From Lysobacter sp. S4-A87 (GTDB taxonomy: Bacteria; Pseudomonadota; Gammaproteobacteria; Xanthomonadales; Xanthomonadaceae): 64,000 nt of DNA. Each line of letters begins with the position of its first letter. The stretch's first letter is position 1. The DNA is taken from NCBI RefSeq assembly GCF_022637455.1, contig NZ_CP093341.1, forward strand, positions 186,001-250,000, written 5' to 3'. A program made the position numbers and the translations under genes. Under the pieces are notes generated by a model that was not told the DNA's origin, made no database searches, and saw only the letters and a list, made by a program, of their open reading frames with translations. This document shows positions 1-9,529 of the stretch, one piece after another.

Positions 1-1
1 C

Positions 2-472
2 GAGGACGGTCGCATCCTCACCGAGTCCAACGCGATCCTGTGCTGGCTGGCCGAAGGCACGCCGTTCTGGGCGGGCGATGCCTGGCAGCGTGCGCAGGTG
101 CTGAGCTGGATGTTCTTCGAGCAGTACAGCCATGAACCGTATGTCGCGGTTGCGCGCTTCATCCGTGGCTGGACGACGCTGGACTCGCCGCGCCGGGCCA
201 CGCTGGAGCAGTTGCGCGAGCGCGGTCACCAGGCGCTGGTCGTGATGGAACAGCACCTGGCCGCCCAGCACGAGTGGTTCAGCGGCGAGGCCTATGGCAT
301 CGCCGACATCGCCCTGTTCGCCTACACCGTCGTTGCCGACGAAGGTGGCTTCGACGTCTCGCGCTACCCGCAGATACGCGATTGGCTGGCCCGCGTGATG
401 AAGACGCCGGGCTTTGTCGCCATGGCGGCGCCTCCGGTCGAGGTCGCCTCGCGCCTGGCGCTGCCGGACTGA
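2..472 (+). CDS. Glutathione S-transferase family protein, 3' part
   Basis: The gene enters from the left edge and its start is outside the window; 156 residues are visible. The first visible residues, EDGRILTESNAILCWLAEGT, match the end of the thioredoxin-like GST domain, where the E-S-x-A-I motif contacts the gamma-glutamyl part of glutathione. The rest is the helical C-terminal GST domain, with a typical G-x-x-x-x-I-A-D-I core (EAYGIADIALFAY). GSTs conjugate or isomerise electrophiles with glutathione in the cytoplasm; the substrate cannot be told from sequence. The stop is followed by 78 bases before the next gene, so co-transcription is possible. Confidence 0.88.
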   Translation, partial: EDGRILTESNAILCWLAEGTPFWAGDAWQRAQVLSWMFFEQYSHEPYVAVARFIRGWTTLDSPRRATLEQLRERGHQALVVMEQHLAAQHEWFSGEAYGIADIALFAYTVVADEGGFDVSRYPQIRDWLARVMKTPGFVAMAAPPVEVASRLALPD

Positions 473-550
473 TTTCGTCGCGCCGACTGCTTCACAACCG
501 CCATACCAGCTCCCGCGCCCGGCGCGGGACGACTTCCGAGAACCAGCAAA

Positions 551-2848
551 ATGTCCGTACTGCCCAATCCGATCCCCGCGCGCATGAAAGGCCTCAACCG
601 GGCCGAGATCTGCGACGTCAACTTCAGCGAGTTCGTCAAGGCCTGGAACGGCCACGCCGATGCGCGCCCGGCTGCAGGCGAGGCGATCCTCGAGGGCAGT
701 GCGCTTGATGCGCGCGGATTCCGCGAGCTGTTCGAGTCGCAGCTGGTCAGCCGCCACCTCGACCTGATGGCGCGCGTGCTGCGCGTGCAGAACAAGGTCT
801 TCTACACGATCGGCTCCAGCGGTCACGAAGGCAACGCGATGGTGGCGCGCCTGACCCGCCATACCGATCCGGCATTCCTGCACTACCGCTCCGGCGGCTT
901 CATGGCCGAGCGCTTCCGCAAGTTGCCGGGCGCAGATGGCAAGCCGCGTGACCCGGTGATGGATTCGGCCCTGTCGTTCGCCGCCAGCAAGGACGACCCG
1001 GCCAGCGGTGGCCGCCACAAGGTCTGGGGCAGCAAGCCGTTGTGGGTCCTGCCGCAGACCTCGACCATCGCCTCGCACCTGCCCAAGGCACTGGGCACGG
1101 CGGTCGCCATCGAAGCCGGCAAGCGCCTGGGTCACGCGTTGCCGGTTCCGGACGACAGCATCACGATCTGCTCCTTCGGCGACGCGTCGGCCAACCACGC
1201 CACTGCGCAGACCGCATTCAACGCCGCCGCCTGGACCGCGTACCAGAAGCTGCCGGCGCCGGTCCTGTTCGTCTGCGAGGACAACGGCATCGGCATCTCG
1301 GTGAAGACCCCCGGTGGCTGGATCGGCAACCGCTTCCGCAACATGGACGGCCTGGATTACTTCACTGCCGACGGCCTCGACCTGGCCGCCGGCTACGGCG
1401 ACGTGCAGCGCGCCGTCGAACATTGCCGCAGCACGCGCCGTCCGACCTTCCTGCACCTGAAGACGACCCGCATCATGGGTCACGCCGGCACCGACTTCGA
1501 GATCGAATGGCGTTCGATCGAGGAGCTGTGCGCGGTCGAGGCCACCGACCCGTTGCTGCGCTCTGCCGCGATCGCGCTGGAGTCGGGCCTGATGTCGAAG
1601 GACGAAGTCCTCGACCTGTACGAGCAGACCCGCAAGAGGTGCTTCGCCGCCGCCGACGAGGCCGACCGTCGTCCCAAGCTCGACAATCTGGCCGAAGTGA
1701 TCGCGCCATTGGCGCCGTACACGCCGGCCAAGGTCGCCGCCGAAGCCAGGCGGGCCGATTACGGCCCGCGCCGCCTGGAAGTGTTCGGCAGCGAGGCCAA
1801 GCTGCCGGAGAACCAGCCGCCACGGCATCTGGCGATCCAGATCAACAACGCCCTGCACGACATCTTCGCCAAGTACCCCGAGACGTTGCTGTTCGGCGAG
1901 GACGTGGCGCAGAAGGGTGGCGTCTACACCGTCACCAAGGGCTTGCAGAAGGCCTTCGGCCCGCGCCGCGTGTTCAACACGCTGCTCGACGAGACGATGA
2001 TCCTGGGCATGGCCCAGGGCTTCGCCAACGTCGGCATGCTGCCAATCCCCGAAATCCAGTACCTGGCGTACTTCCACAACGCCTGCGACCAGATCCGCGG
2101 CGAGGCGGCAAGCCTGCAGTTCTTCAGCAACAACCAGTTCGCCAATCCGATGGTCGTGCGCATTGCCGGCCTGGGCTACCAGCGCGGCTTCGGCGGCCAC
2201 TTCCACAACGACAACTCGATCACTGCGCTGCGCGACATCCCGGGCCTGGTGGTGGGTTGCCCGTCGCGCGGTGACGACGCGGCGACGATGCTGCGCACGT
2301 TGACGGCGCTGGCCAAGGTGGACGGACGGGTGAGCGTGTTCCTGGAGCCGATCGCGCTGTACATGACCAAGGACCTGTACGAAGCCGGCGACGGCGCCTG
2401 GCTGACGAGCTATCCCAAGCCCGACGAAGCGATGACGCTGGGCGAGGGTCGCGTCTACGGCGAAGGCAACGACGACCTGGTGATCTTCAGCTACGGCAAC
2501 GGCGTGCCGATGAGCCTGCGCGCGGCGCGGACCATCGAGGCCAAGCATGGCTGGAAGACCCGCGTGGTCGACCTGCGCTGGCTGGTGCCGCTCAACGAGG
2601 ACTACATCCGCGAGCAGGCGCGCAGCGCCAGGCGCCTGCTGATCGTCGACGAAGGCCGCCACAGCGCTGGCGTGGGCGAAGGCGTCCTGACCGCGATCGC
2701 CGAAGGCGGGCTCTTCAAGGGAACGCACGGTGCGCGGCCGTTCCAGCGCGTCGTCGGCGTCGACACCTACACGCCGCTGGCCGGCGCTGCATTCCTGGTG
2801 ATTCCGGGCGAGGACGACATCGTGGCGGCGGCGGATCGGCTGGCCTGA
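551..2848 (+). CDS. Fused alpha/beta E1 of a 2-oxo acid dehydrogenase (thiamine diphosphate dependent)
   Basis: The 765-residue protein joins the two E1 subunits that are normally separate in branched-chain and acetoin-type 2-oxo acid dehydrogenases. Residues about 60-400 are the alpha part: GDASANHATAQTAF near residue 210 and EDNGIGIS near 243 form the thiamine diphosphate/Mg motif (GDG-like start, DN end). From about residue 425 the beta part begins (LLFGEDVAQKGGVYTVTKGL), ending in the transketolase C-terminal domain. It would decarboxylate a 2-oxo acid and pass the acyl group to a lipoyl E2, but no E2 or E3 gene is next to it. Substrate is unknown; branched-chain 2-oxo acids are the family default. 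The start is the ATG at 551. Confidence 0.85.
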   Translation: MSVLPNPIPARMKGLNRAEICDVNFSEFVKAWNGHADARPAAGEAILEGSALDARGFRELFESQLVSRHLDLMARVLRVQNKVFYTIGSSGHEGNAMVARLTRHTDPAFLHYRSGGFMAERFRKLPGADGKPRDPVMDSALSFAASKDDPASGGRHKVWGSKPLWVLPQTSTIASHLPKALGTAVAIEAGKRLGHALPVPDDSITICSFGDASANHATAQTAFNAAAWTAYQKLPAPVLFVCEDNGIGISVKTPGGWIGNRFRNMDGLDYFTADGLDLAAGYGDVQRAVEHCRSTRRPTFLHLKTTRIMGHAGTDFEIEWRSIEELCAVEATDPLLRSAAIALESGLMSKDEVLDLYEQTRKRCFAAADEADRRPKLDNLAEVIAPLAPYTPAKVAAEARRADYGPRRLEVFGSEAKLPENQPPRHLAIQINNALHDIFAKYPETLLFGEDVAQKGGVYTVTKGLQKAFGPRRVFNTLLDETMILGMAQGFANVGMLPIPEIQYLAYFHNACDQIRGEAASLQFFSNNQFANPMVVRIAGLGYQRGFGGHFHNDNSITALRDIPGLVVGCPSRGDDAATMLRTLTALAKVDGRVSVFLEPIALYMTKDLYEAGDGAWLTSYPKPDEAMTLGEGRVYGEGNDDLVIFSYGNGVPMSLRAARTIEAKHGWKTRVVDLRWLVPLNEDYIREQARSARRLLIVDEGRHSAGVGEGVLTAIAEGGLFKGTHGARPFQRVVGVDTYTPLAGAAFLVIPGEDDIVAAADRLA

Positions 2849-2860
2849 GATACCCTTGCC

Positions 2861-2922
2861 GTCATCCGCCGGCACGGTCATCCCTTGCTTCGCTCGGGGT
2901 GACCGCATGTTGCCGGGATGAC
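2861..2922. repeat. Nested inverted repeat after the E1 gene
   Basis: An inner stem pairs CGGTCATCCC (2875-2884) with GGGGTGACCG (2896-2905), and an outer stem pairs GTCATCC...CGGCA (2861-2874) with TGCCGGGATGAC (2911-2922). There is no T-run. It could end transcription of the E1 gene or be an intergenic palindromic repeat; it is unlike the main CCCGGG-type repeat of this window. Confidence 0.6.
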
Positions 2923-2965
2923 ACCATGGGTTTGGCTGTTCCGTTCCCGCTTCTGAGGACTACCG

Positions 2966-4924
2966 ATGTGCGGTCTCGCCGGATTGTTGCGCGCCACCCC
3001 CGACGCCAGTGATGAGCGGCTGACGACGCTCGCTGGCGCGATGGGCGATGCGCTGGTCCATCGGGGCCCGGATGATCGCGGTGTCTGGACGGAAGCGGAG
3101 GCGGGCATCGCGCTCGCCCATCGACGACTTAGCATCCTCGACCTGTCGCCGCTGGGACATCAGCCGATGGCGTCGAGCGACCACCGCTTCGTCATCGCCT
3201 ACAACGGCGAGGTCTACAACTTCGCCGAGCTGCGCGAGGTGCTGGTCGCGCGCGGCCACGCCTTCCGCGGCCACTCCGACACCGAAGTGCTGCTGGCCGC
3301 GGTGGTGGAGTGGGGCGTGGAAGACGCGATCGCCCGCTGCAACGGCATGTTCGCCATCGCACTGTGGGACCGCCAGGAACGCTGCCTTTGGCTGGCCCGC
3401 GACCGCGTCGGCAAGAAGCCGCTGTACTACGGCTGGGCCGGTGAAACCTTCGTGTTCGGCTCCGAGCTCAAGGCGCTGTGGCGGCACCCGGATTTCGACA
3501 ACGGCGTCAGCCGCGATGCGCTCGCGCTGCTGCTGCGACTGGATTACATCCCGGCGCCGCATGCAATCCACGAAGGCACGTTCAAGCTGATGCCAGGCAC
3601 GCTGCTGCGCATCGACGCAGCGGCGGTGGCGGGCGGTGCCGGCGCGCATGATCCGGCACGCGACCAGCGCCGCTACTGGGATCCACGCGAACGCATGGAA
3701 GCGGCGCTGCGGGCGCCCTTCAAGGGCGACGAGCGCGAAGCCGAGAACCGCCTCGACGAACTCCTGCGCGAGGCGGTCGGCCTGCGCATGGTCGCCGACG
3801 TACCGGTCGGCGTGTTCCTGTCGGGCGGCACCGATTCCTCGATCGTCACCGCGCTGATGCAGGCGCAGAGCCGGCATCCGGTGCGCAGCTTCACCATCGG
3901 CTTCGAGCGCTCGCACCATGACGAGGCGCACCTTGCGCGCGAGGTCGCCGATCATCTGCATACCGCGCACACCGAGCTGTACGTCAGCGGCAGCGATGCG
4001 CTTGCGGTGGTGCCGACGCTGCCGGCGATGTTCGACGAACCGTTCGCCGACGCCTCGCAGGTGCCGACCGCGCTGGTGGCGCGCCTGGCGCGCAGTGCGG
4101 TCACCGTGGCCCTGTCGGGTGACGGAGGCGACGAGCTGTTCTTTGGCTACAAGCGTTACGAGCGCGCATTGCGCAACTGGCGCTGGCAGCGTCGCGTGCC
4201 GTCGCCGCTGCGCAAGGCCCTGGCGCGCAGTGCGACCGGCCATGGCGAAGCCTCCCGCACCGGCGGCTTCGCAGCGCTTGCGGCCGAAATGGGTGCCGGC
4301 GGTATTGGCGACGTCTACCGCCAGCGCATCGCGCGCTGGCGCGACCCGGCCTGCGCAGTACCGGGTGCGAAGCTGCCGGCGACGCTCTACGACCAGCCCG
4401 ATCCGTTGCACGGCGCCGGCACGGCCGCCGACGCGATGATGCTGGCCGACTTCAGCGTCTATCTGCCCGAAGACCTGCTGTGCAAGGTTGACCGGACCAG
4501 CATGGCGGTGAGCCTGGAGGCGAGGGCGCCGTTGCTGGACTGGCACGTGGCGGAGTTCGCCTGGTCGCTGCCGCTGGCGTTCAAGCGCCACGCCAAGGGC
4601 AACAAATACCTGCTCAAGCAGGTCCTGCGGCGTTATTTGCCGGACGAGATGGTCGACCGCGGCAAGCGCGGGTTTGGCGCGCCGGTCAGCGACTGGCTGC
4701 GCGGCGACCTGCGCGACTGGGCCTCAGCACTGCTGGACGAGCAGCGCCTGCGCGAAGAAGGCTATTTCGACGCCGCTGCCGTGCACGGCATCTGGCGCAA
4801 GTTCCTCGACGGCGAGCGCAAGTGGCACACGCACCTGTGGAACGTGCTGATGTTCCAGGCGTGGCACGAGCATTGGCGCCAGCAGCGAAACGTAGCCCGG
4901 GTAAGCGAAGCGCACCCGGGTTGA
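2966..4924 (+). CDS. asnB: Asparagine synthase (glutamine-hydrolysing)
   Basis: The 652-residue protein starts MCGLAGLL, so after Met removal Cys2 is the nucleophile of the N-terminal glutaminase (class II amidotransferase) domain. The C-terminal half is the ATP-dependent synthetase domain with the PP-loop SGGTDSS near residue 287 and an ALSGDGGDELFFGYKRY segment. It makes asparagine from aspartate, ATP and glutamine; related AsnB-like enzymes also work in polysaccharide or peptide amidation, so the acceptor is only inferred. The last residues ([10 protein letters not shown]) are encoded by the palindromic repeat at 4892-4965, with the stop TGA just beyond its first arm: the repeat has replaced the original 3' end. 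Stand-alone gene; repeats flank it on both sides. Confidence 0.9.
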   Translation: MCGLAGLLRATPDASDERLTTLAGAMGDALVHRGPDDRGVWTEAEAGIALAHRRLSILDLSPLGHQPMASSDHRFVIAYNGEVYNFAELREVLVARGHAFRGHSDTEVLLAAVVEWGVEDAIARCNGMFAIALWDRQERCLWLARDRVGKKPLYYGWAGETFVFGSELKALWRHPDFDNGVSRDALALLLRLDYIPAPHAIHEGTFKLMPGTLLRIDAAAVAGGAGAHDPARDQRRYWDPRERMEAALRAPFKGDEREAENRLDELLREAVGLRMVADVPVGVFLSGGTDSSIVTALMQAQSRHPVRSFTIGFERSHHDEAHLAREVADHLHTAHTELYVSGSDALAVVPTLPAMFDEPFADASQVPTALVARLARSAVTVALSGDGGDELFFGYKRYERALRNWRWQRRVPSPLRKALARSATGHGEASRTGGFAALAAEMGAGGIGDVYRQRIARWRDPACAVPGAKLPATLYDQPDPLHGAGTAADAMMLADFSVYLPEDLLCKVDRTSMAVSLEARAPLLDWHVAEFAWSLPLAFKRHAKGNKYLLKQVLRRYLPDEMVDRGKRGFGAPVSDWLRGDLRDWASALLDEQRLREEGYFDAAAVHGIWRKFLDGERKWHTHLWNVLMFQAWHEHWRQQRNVARVSEAHPG

Positions 4925-4965
4925 TGCGGCGGCTACCCCGGGTGCGCTTCGCTTACCCGGGCTAC
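4892..4965. repeat. CCCGGG-type palindromic repeat, inverted pair, copy 1
   Basis: Left arm 4892-4920 and right arm 4937-4965 are inverted copies of one 29-base unit whose core is GTAGCCCGGGTAAGCGAAGC, ending GCACCCGGG. A 16-base spacer separates them. The left arm lies inside the asnB reading frame. Such repeats fit the REP class moved by RAYT transposases; no RAYT gene is in the window. Confidence 0.9.
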
Positions 4966-4971
4966 TCGGTG

Positions 4972-5847
4972 TCAGCGTCGCAGTCCGTCGCGCAGCGGCA
5001 ACTCGCGCAAGGCGGCATCGCCCGCGCTCATCGGCTGTGCCTCGCGCTCCAGCGGCAGCACGGCCAGGGCAACATGCCGCCCATCGGCATCGGAACCGGC
5101 CACCAGCTTGCCCAGCGGAACCGCTCCGGCCATCACGTCCGTGCCGGCGGCCAAAGCCGCATCGCTCTCGAGCAACGCCAGGCCCCGTTTGGCCTGGCCG
5201 AGGAAATGCGTGCGCGCGACGATTTCCTGGCCCGGATAGCACCCCTTCTTCACGCTGAAGGCCTGCAGACGATCCAGGGACAGCTGCTGCGGCGTCCAGT
5301 GACCGGCCTGGGAGGCGGGCAGGCGCGGCAGGCCGTGCTCGAGGTCGTAGGCCTGCCAGCGCGCCAGCGCCTGCGCATCGGCTGTGGCGCTGGCGGCAAG
5401 CGCCATGCGCAGGCTGCGCGGCCCGGCGTCGCCGCCCAGGTCCATTTCCACCGTCTCGACCCCGTCATCACCGCCGAGGGCGGAGCCTTGTGCCATCGCC
5501 GGTGCCGCAAAGGAGCCGCTGACGTGCAGATCCTGGCGAACTTCGATCTTGACCTTGCTGCGAAACACGAAGCGCTGCAGGGCGGCTGCCAACTCGACAG
5601 GGTCGGCATCGGGCAGCAGCAGCCAAAGCTGCTCATCGGACAGTTTCAGCAAAGCGAACAGCGCCACGACGCGCCCTTTCGGCGTCAGCCAGCCATTCCA
5701 CTGCCAGCTGCGCGGCTCAAGCAGGCCGACGTCGTTCATGAACTGCGCCTGCGCAAAAGCGACCGCATCACGCCCGCTGAGCGCGATCAGGCGATGGTCG
5801 GGCAGGGCGAAGGCGGGGCCGGCGACGGCCTGCGGGTTGTCATGCAT
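4972..5847 (-). CDS. ygfZ: Folate-binding YgfZ-family protein
   Basis: The 291-residue protein has the family signature KGCYPGQE at residues 201-208, with the conserved cysteine, in a glycine-cleavage T-protein-like fold. YgfZ binds tetrahydrofolate and supports repair or assembly of certain iron-sulfur enzymes, including the tRNA methylthiotransferase MiaB. The start is the ATG at 5847, only 30 bases from the divergent sdhAF4 start, so the promoters must overlap or lie inside the coding regions. That neighbourhood fits a helper for iron-sulfur proteins such as SdhB. The 3' end stops 6 bases from the palindromic repeat. Confidence 0.9.
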   Translation of the reverse strand: MHDNPQAVAGPAFALPDHRLIALSGRDAVAFAQAQFMNDVGLLEPRSWQWNGWLTPKGRVVALFALLKLSDEQLWLLLPDADPVELAAALQRFVFRSKVKIEVRQDLHVSGSFAAPAMAQGSALGGDDGVETVEMDLGGDAGPRSLRMALAASATADAQALARWQAYDLEHGLPRLPASQAGHWTPQQLSLDRLQAFSVKKGCYPGQEIVARTHFLGQAKRGLALLESDAALAAGTDVMAGAVPLGKLVAGSDADGRHVALAVLPLEREAQPMSAGDAALRELPLRDGLRR

Positions 5848-5877
5848 GGGGCGCGGGAATTAACATTCAGCGCCGTG

Positions 5878-6042
5878 ATGATAGGCCAAACCCCACCCGT
5901 TGAAGCGCCCGAGGCAGATTCGACTCCGCAGCCCGCGCCATTGACGGATCCCAACAGGCCAAAGGAGCACGGCGGGCGCGAAGGCCCCGAACCGACCCGC
6001 TACGGCGACTGGGAAAAGAACGGCCGCTGCATCGATTTCTGA
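5878..6042 (+). CDS. sdhAF4: Succinate dehydrogenase assembly factor 4 (DUF1674 family), 54 residues
   Basis: This short gene codes for 54 residues ending GREGPEPTRYGDWEKNGRCI followed by DF, the conserved C-terminal signature of the DUF1674/SDHAF4 family. In mitochondria this factor binds flavinylated SdhA and helps it join SdhB; the same role is inferred here. It lies directly ahead of sdhC (62 bases) on the same strand. The ATG at 5878 is preceded by an in-frame GTG at 5875, so the start could move by one codon. The N-terminal half is proline-rich and likely disordered, as usual for the family. Confidence 0.87.
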   Translation: MIGQTPPVEAPEADSTPQPAPLTDPNRPKEHGGREGPEPTRYGDWEKNGRCIDF

Positions 6043-6104
6043 CGCGTCACCACGCTTCCCCGCCACGCGGCACCTGCCGCCCAGCTCAGAGAACGCCATA
6101 GCCC

Positions 6105-6515
6105 ATGGCTAACGATCCACGCGTCCGCGAACGCCCCCTGTCACCGCACATGCAGATCTACAGCTGGCAGGTGCAGATGGTGACCTCGATCCTGCACCGC
6201 GGCACAGGCATCGTCCTGACCCTGGGCAGCCTGCTCGTTGTGTGGGCGCTGGTGGCACTGGCTGCCGGACCCGAATCCTGGAGCACCTTCACCGCCTGCG
6301 CGCGGTCGCCGCTGGGCTTCCTGGTGCTGTTCGGCTGGAGCTGGTCGCTGTCCTACCACCTGCTCAACGGCATCCGCCACCTGGTGCAGGACGCCGGCTT
6401 CGGCTACCGCATCGAATCGTTCGTGCGCAGCAGCTGGATCTCAGTCTTCGGCAGCCTGGTGCTGACGGTGATCATATGGCTGCTGGCGATGATGGCCCAG
6501 CGGGGTGGCGCATGA
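6105..6515 (+). CDS. sdhC: Succinate dehydrogenase cytochrome b556 subunit
   Basis: The 136-residue membrane subunit shows the SdhC pattern: [13 protein letters not shown] at the N-terminus, SILHRGTGI (residues 28-36) at the quinone site, and [11 protein letters not shown] (83-93) whose His85 is the expected heme ligand. Three hydrophobic helices follow the family layout. With SdhD it anchors SdhAB to the cytoplasmic membrane and passes electrons to ubiquinone. Its stop overlaps the sdhD start by 4 bases (ATGA), indicating translational coupling. Confidence 0.95.
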   Translation: MANDPRVRERPLSPHMQIYSWQVQMVTSILHRGTGIVLTLGSLLVVWALVALAAGPESWSTFTACARSPLGFLVLFGWSWSLSYHLLNGIRHLVQDAGFGYRIESFVRSSWISVFGSLVLTVIIWLLAMMAQRGGA

Positions 6516-6907
6516 GCATCAACAACAACCGCCTGCGCAACCCGCTCAAGACCGCGCGCGGCCTGGGCTCGGCCAAGGACGGTACCCACCACTTCATCGT
6601 CCAGCGCGTCACCGCGATCGCGCTGGTGTTCCTGTCGATCTATGTCATCGGCCTGATCCTGTCGCTGATCGGCGACGACTACGCCAGCGTGCGCGCCACG
6701 GTCGGCCACCCGTGCAACGCCGTGCTGCTGTCGGCGTTCCTGATCGCCTCGTTCTGGCATGCCAAGCTCGGCATGCAGGTGATCATCGAGGATTACGTCC
6801 ATACCCCGGGGCTGGCGATGGCATCGCAGCTTGCGGTCGTTTTCGTTTGCGTTCTCGCGGCATTGGCCAGCGTGCTCGCCGTCATCCGCATCGCGCTGGG
6901 AGCCTGA
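6512..6907 (+). CDS. sdhD: Succinate dehydrogenase hydrophobic membrane anchor subunit
   Basis: 131 residues from the ATG at 6512, overlapping the sdhC stop by 4 bases. The N-terminus ([20 protein letters not shown]) and the segment [16 protein letters not shown] are characteristic of SdhD, with the latter placing a histidine for heme b. Three membrane helices are evident. It completes the quinone-reducing anchor of complex II. A longer same-frame reading beginning further upstream is not believable because it runs through sdhC. Confidence 0.95.
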   Translation: MSINNNRLRNPLKTARGLGSAKDGTHHFIVQRVTAIALVFLSIYVIGLILSLIGDDYASVRATVGHPCNAVLLSAFLIASFWHAKLGMQVIIEDYVHTPGLAMASQLAVVFVCVLAALASVLAVIRIALGA

Positions 6908-6910
6908 TCC

Positions 6911-8719
6911 ATGGCCGCCGCCTCCAAGAACCCTGCTTATAAAATCATCGAACACACCTTCGACATGGTCGTCGTCGGCGCCGGTGGCGCCGGTCTGCGC
7001 GCGACCTTCGGCCTGGCCCAGAAGGGCCTGAAGACCGCCTGCATCACCAAGGTGTTCCCGACCCGTTCGCACACCGTGGCCGCGCAGGGCGGCGTCGCCG
7101 CGGCGCTGGCCAACATGGGCGAGGACGACTGGCGCTACCACTTCTTCGATACCGTCAAGGGCTCGGACTGGCTGGGCGACCAGGACGCGATCGAGTACAT
7201 GTGCAAGGAAGCCATCCCGGCGATCATCGAGCTGGAGCACTACGGCGTTCCGTTCTCGCGCACCGACGACGGCAAGATCTACCAGCGCCCGTTCGGCGGC
7301 ATGACCACCCGTTACGGCGAAGGCCCGCCGGCGCAGCGCACCTGCGCCGCCGCCGACCGCACCGGCCACGCCATCCTGCACACGCTGTACCAGCAGTCGC
7401 TGGCGCATGACGCGCAGTTCTTCATCGAGTACTTCGCCCTCGACCTGATCATGGACGCCAACGGCGCCTGCCGCGGCGTGCTTGCGCTGGACATGGCCGA
7501 AGGCACGCTGCACCTGTTCAAGGCGCAGGGCACGGTGCTGGCCACCGGCGGCTACGGCCGCGCCTACTTCTCGGCGACCTCGGCCCATACCTGCACCGGC
7601 GACGGCGGCGGCATGGCGCTGCGCGCGGGCCTGTCGCTGCAGGACATGGAGTTCGTGCAGTTCCACCCGACCGGCATCTACGGCGCCGGCTGCCTGATCA
7701 CCGAGGGTGTCCGCGGCGAAGGCGGCATCCTGCGCAACAGCAACGGCGAGCGCTTCATGGAGCGCTACGCACCGAGCGTGAAGGACCTCGCCCCGCGCGA
7801 CATGGTCAGCCGCGCGATGACGATGGAAATCCGCGAAGGCCGCGGCGTCGGCGAGTTCAAGGACCACATCCTGCTCGACCTGACCCACCTCGGCCCGGAA
7901 GTGATCCACGAAAAGCTGCCCGGCATTGCCGAGTCGGCGCGCATCTTCGCCAACGTCGACGTCGAGAAGCAGCCGATCCCGGTGATTCCGACCGTCCACT
8001 ACAACATGGGCGGCATCCCGACCAACTACCACGGCGAAGTGGTGCAGCTGCGCAACGGCAACCCGGACGAAGTCGTCCCGGGCCTGTACGCGATCGGCGA
8101 AGCGGCCTGCGTGTCGGTGCACGGCGCCAACCGCCTGGGCTCGAACTCGCTGCTCGACCTGGTCGTGTTCGGTCGCGCCGTCGCCAACCGCGCTGCCGAG
8201 ACGGTCAAGGTCGACGGCAAGCAGGCGCGCCTGGCCGGCGATGCCTGCGACTCGGCCCTGGCGCGCCTGGACAAACTGCGCAACGCCAACGGCGGCACGC
8301 CGACCGCGGTCATCCGCGACAAGATGCAGCGCACGATGCAGCTCGACGCCGCGGTGTTCCGCACCGGCGAGACGCTGGCTGACGGCGTGCGCAAGATGCG
8401 CGAGATCCACGCGTCGTTCGGCGACGTCAAGGTTGCCGACCGTTCGCTGATCTGGAACTCGGACCTGATCGAGACCTACGAGCTGTCCAACCTGCTCGAC
8501 CAGGCACTGGTGACGATTGTTTCTGCCGAGAACCGCACCGAATCGCGCGGCGCCCACGCCCGCGAGGACTTCCCGGACCGCGACGACGCCCACTGGCAGA
8601 AGCACACGCTGTGCTCGATCAGCGAGGCTGGCGATACCGCCATCGATTACCGCCCGGTGCACATGTACACGTTGAGCGACGACGTGGCCGTGGTTCCGCC
8701 GAAGAAGCGCGTCTACTGA
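6911..8719 (+). CDS. sdhA: Succinate dehydrogenase flavoprotein subunit
   Basis: The 602-residue subunit oxidises succinate to fumarate in the TCA cycle. It has the dinucleotide-binding GAGGAG (23-28), the [10 protein letters not shown] segment with His54 as the expected covalent FAD site, [13 protein letters not shown], and the C-terminal capping helices. Length is close to the usual 588-600. It begins 3 bases after sdhD and ends 15 bases before sdhB. SdhE, encoded just downstream, is the known factor that promotes the flavin attachment. Confidence 0.97.
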   Translation: MAAASKNPAYKIIEHTFDMVVVGAGGAGLRATFGLAQKGLKTACITKVFPTRSHTVAAQGGVAAALANMGEDDWRYHFFDTVKGSDWLGDQDAIEYMCKEAIPAIIELEHYGVPFSRTDDGKIYQRPFGGMTTRYGEGPPAQRTCAAADRTGHAILHTLYQQSLAHDAQFFIEYFALDLIMDANGACRGVLALDMAEGTLHLFKAQGTVLATGGYGRAYFSATSAHTCTGDGGGMALRAGLSLQDMEFVQFHPTGIYGAGCLITEGVRGEGGILRNSNGERFMERYAPSVKDLAPRDMVSRAMTMEIREGRGVGEFKDHILLDLTHLGPEVIHEKLPGIAESARIFANVDVEKQPIPVIPTVHYNMGGIPTNYHGEVVQLRNGNPDEVVPGLYAIGEAACVSVHGANRLGSNSLLDLVVFGRAVANRAAETVKVDGKQARLAGDACDSALARLDKLRNANGGTPTAVIRDKMQRTMQLDAAVFRTGETLADGVRKMREIHASFGDVKVADRSLIWNSDLIETYELSNLLDQALVTIVSAENRTESRGAHAREDFPDRDDAHWQKHTLCSISEAGDTAIDYRPVHMYTLSDDVAVVPPKKRVY

Positions 8720-8734
8720 TCCGGAGCGAGCAAC

Positions 8735-9517
8735 GTGGCTGAATTCTCACTACCCAAGAACTCGCAGATCCAGAAGGGCCGCCACTGGGCGTCACCGGGC
8801 GCCAAACAGCCCCGCACCTTCAAGGTCTACCGCTGGAACCCCGACGACGGCATGAATCCGCGCGTGGACACCTACGAGGTGGACATGGCGACGTGCGGTC
8901 CGATGGTTCTGGATGCGCTGATCAAGATCAAGAACGAGATCGACCCGACCCTGACCTTCCGCCGTTCCTGCCGCGAGGGCATCTGCGGTTCGTGCGCGAT
9001 GAACATCGACGGCACCAACACGCTGGCGTGCACCAAGGCGATCGACGACTGCGGCAAGGCCGAAGTCCCGATCTACCCATTGCCGCACATGCCGGTGGTG
9101 AAGGATCTGGTCCCGGACCTGACCCACTTCTACGCCCAGTACGCCTCGATCAAGCCGTGGCTGCGCACGCAGAGCCCGGCACCGTCCGACCGCGAGCGCC
9201 TGCAGTCGCCGCAGGACCGCAAGAAGCTCGATGGCCTGTACGAGTGCATCCTGTGCGCGTGCTGCTCGACCAGCTGCCCGAGCTACTGGTGGAACGGCGA
9301 CCGTTACCTGGGTCCGGCGATCCTGCTGCAGGCCTACCGCTGGATCATCGACTCGCGTGACGAGGACACCGGTGCGCGCCTGGACGATCTGGAAGACCCG
9401 TTCAAGCTGTACCGCTGCCATACCATCATGAACTGCGCGCGCACCTGCCCGAAGGGCTTGAACCCGGCGCAGGCGATCGGCGAGATCAAGAAGCTGATGC
9501 TGGCCCGCCGCGCCTGA
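8735..9517 (+). CDS. sdhB: Succinate dehydrogenase iron-sulfur subunit
   Basis: 260 residues, GTG start. [16 protein letters not shown] (78-93) plus Cys99 carry the [2Fe-2S] cluster; [15 protein letters not shown] from residue 171 and the later [17 protein letters not shown] carry the [4Fe-4S] and [3Fe-4S] clusters. It wires electrons from the SdhA flavin to the quinone site of SdhCD. It is slightly longer than the E. coli protein because of an N-terminal stretch of about 20 residues. Three repeat units follow within 13 bases of the stop. Confidence 0.97.
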   Translation: MAEFSLPKNSQIQKGRHWASPGAKQPRTFKVYRWNPDDGMNPRVDTYEVDMATCGPMVLDALIKIKNEIDPTLTFRRSCREGICGSCAMNIDGTNTLACTKAIDDCGKAEVPIYPLPHMPVVKDLVPDLTHFYAQYASIKPWLRTQSPAPSDRERLQSPQDRKKLDGLYECILCACCSTSCPSYWWNGDRYLGPAILLQAYRWIIDSRDEDTGARLDDLEDPFKLYRCHTIMNCARTCPKGLNPAQAIGEIKKLMLARRA

Positions 9518-9529
9518 CGGCGCGGCGTC

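Noticed and set aside
4822-6042. 406-codon plus-strand frame ending at 6042
   Set aside because: Only its last 54 codons (sdhAF4) are a real protein; the rest is opposite ygfZ and has repeat-derived sequence.
6404-8662. Very long minus-strand reading frame (about 750 codons) opposite sdhA
   Set aside because: sdhC, sdhD and sdhA on the plus strand are certain. The opposite frame is open because of GC-rich third positions; its translation is His/Arg/Val-rich with no family features. The same applies to the long minus frames at 2960-4591, 9866-11614, 12978-14540, 15717-17642, 19278-21251, 30537-32924 and 52336-53946.
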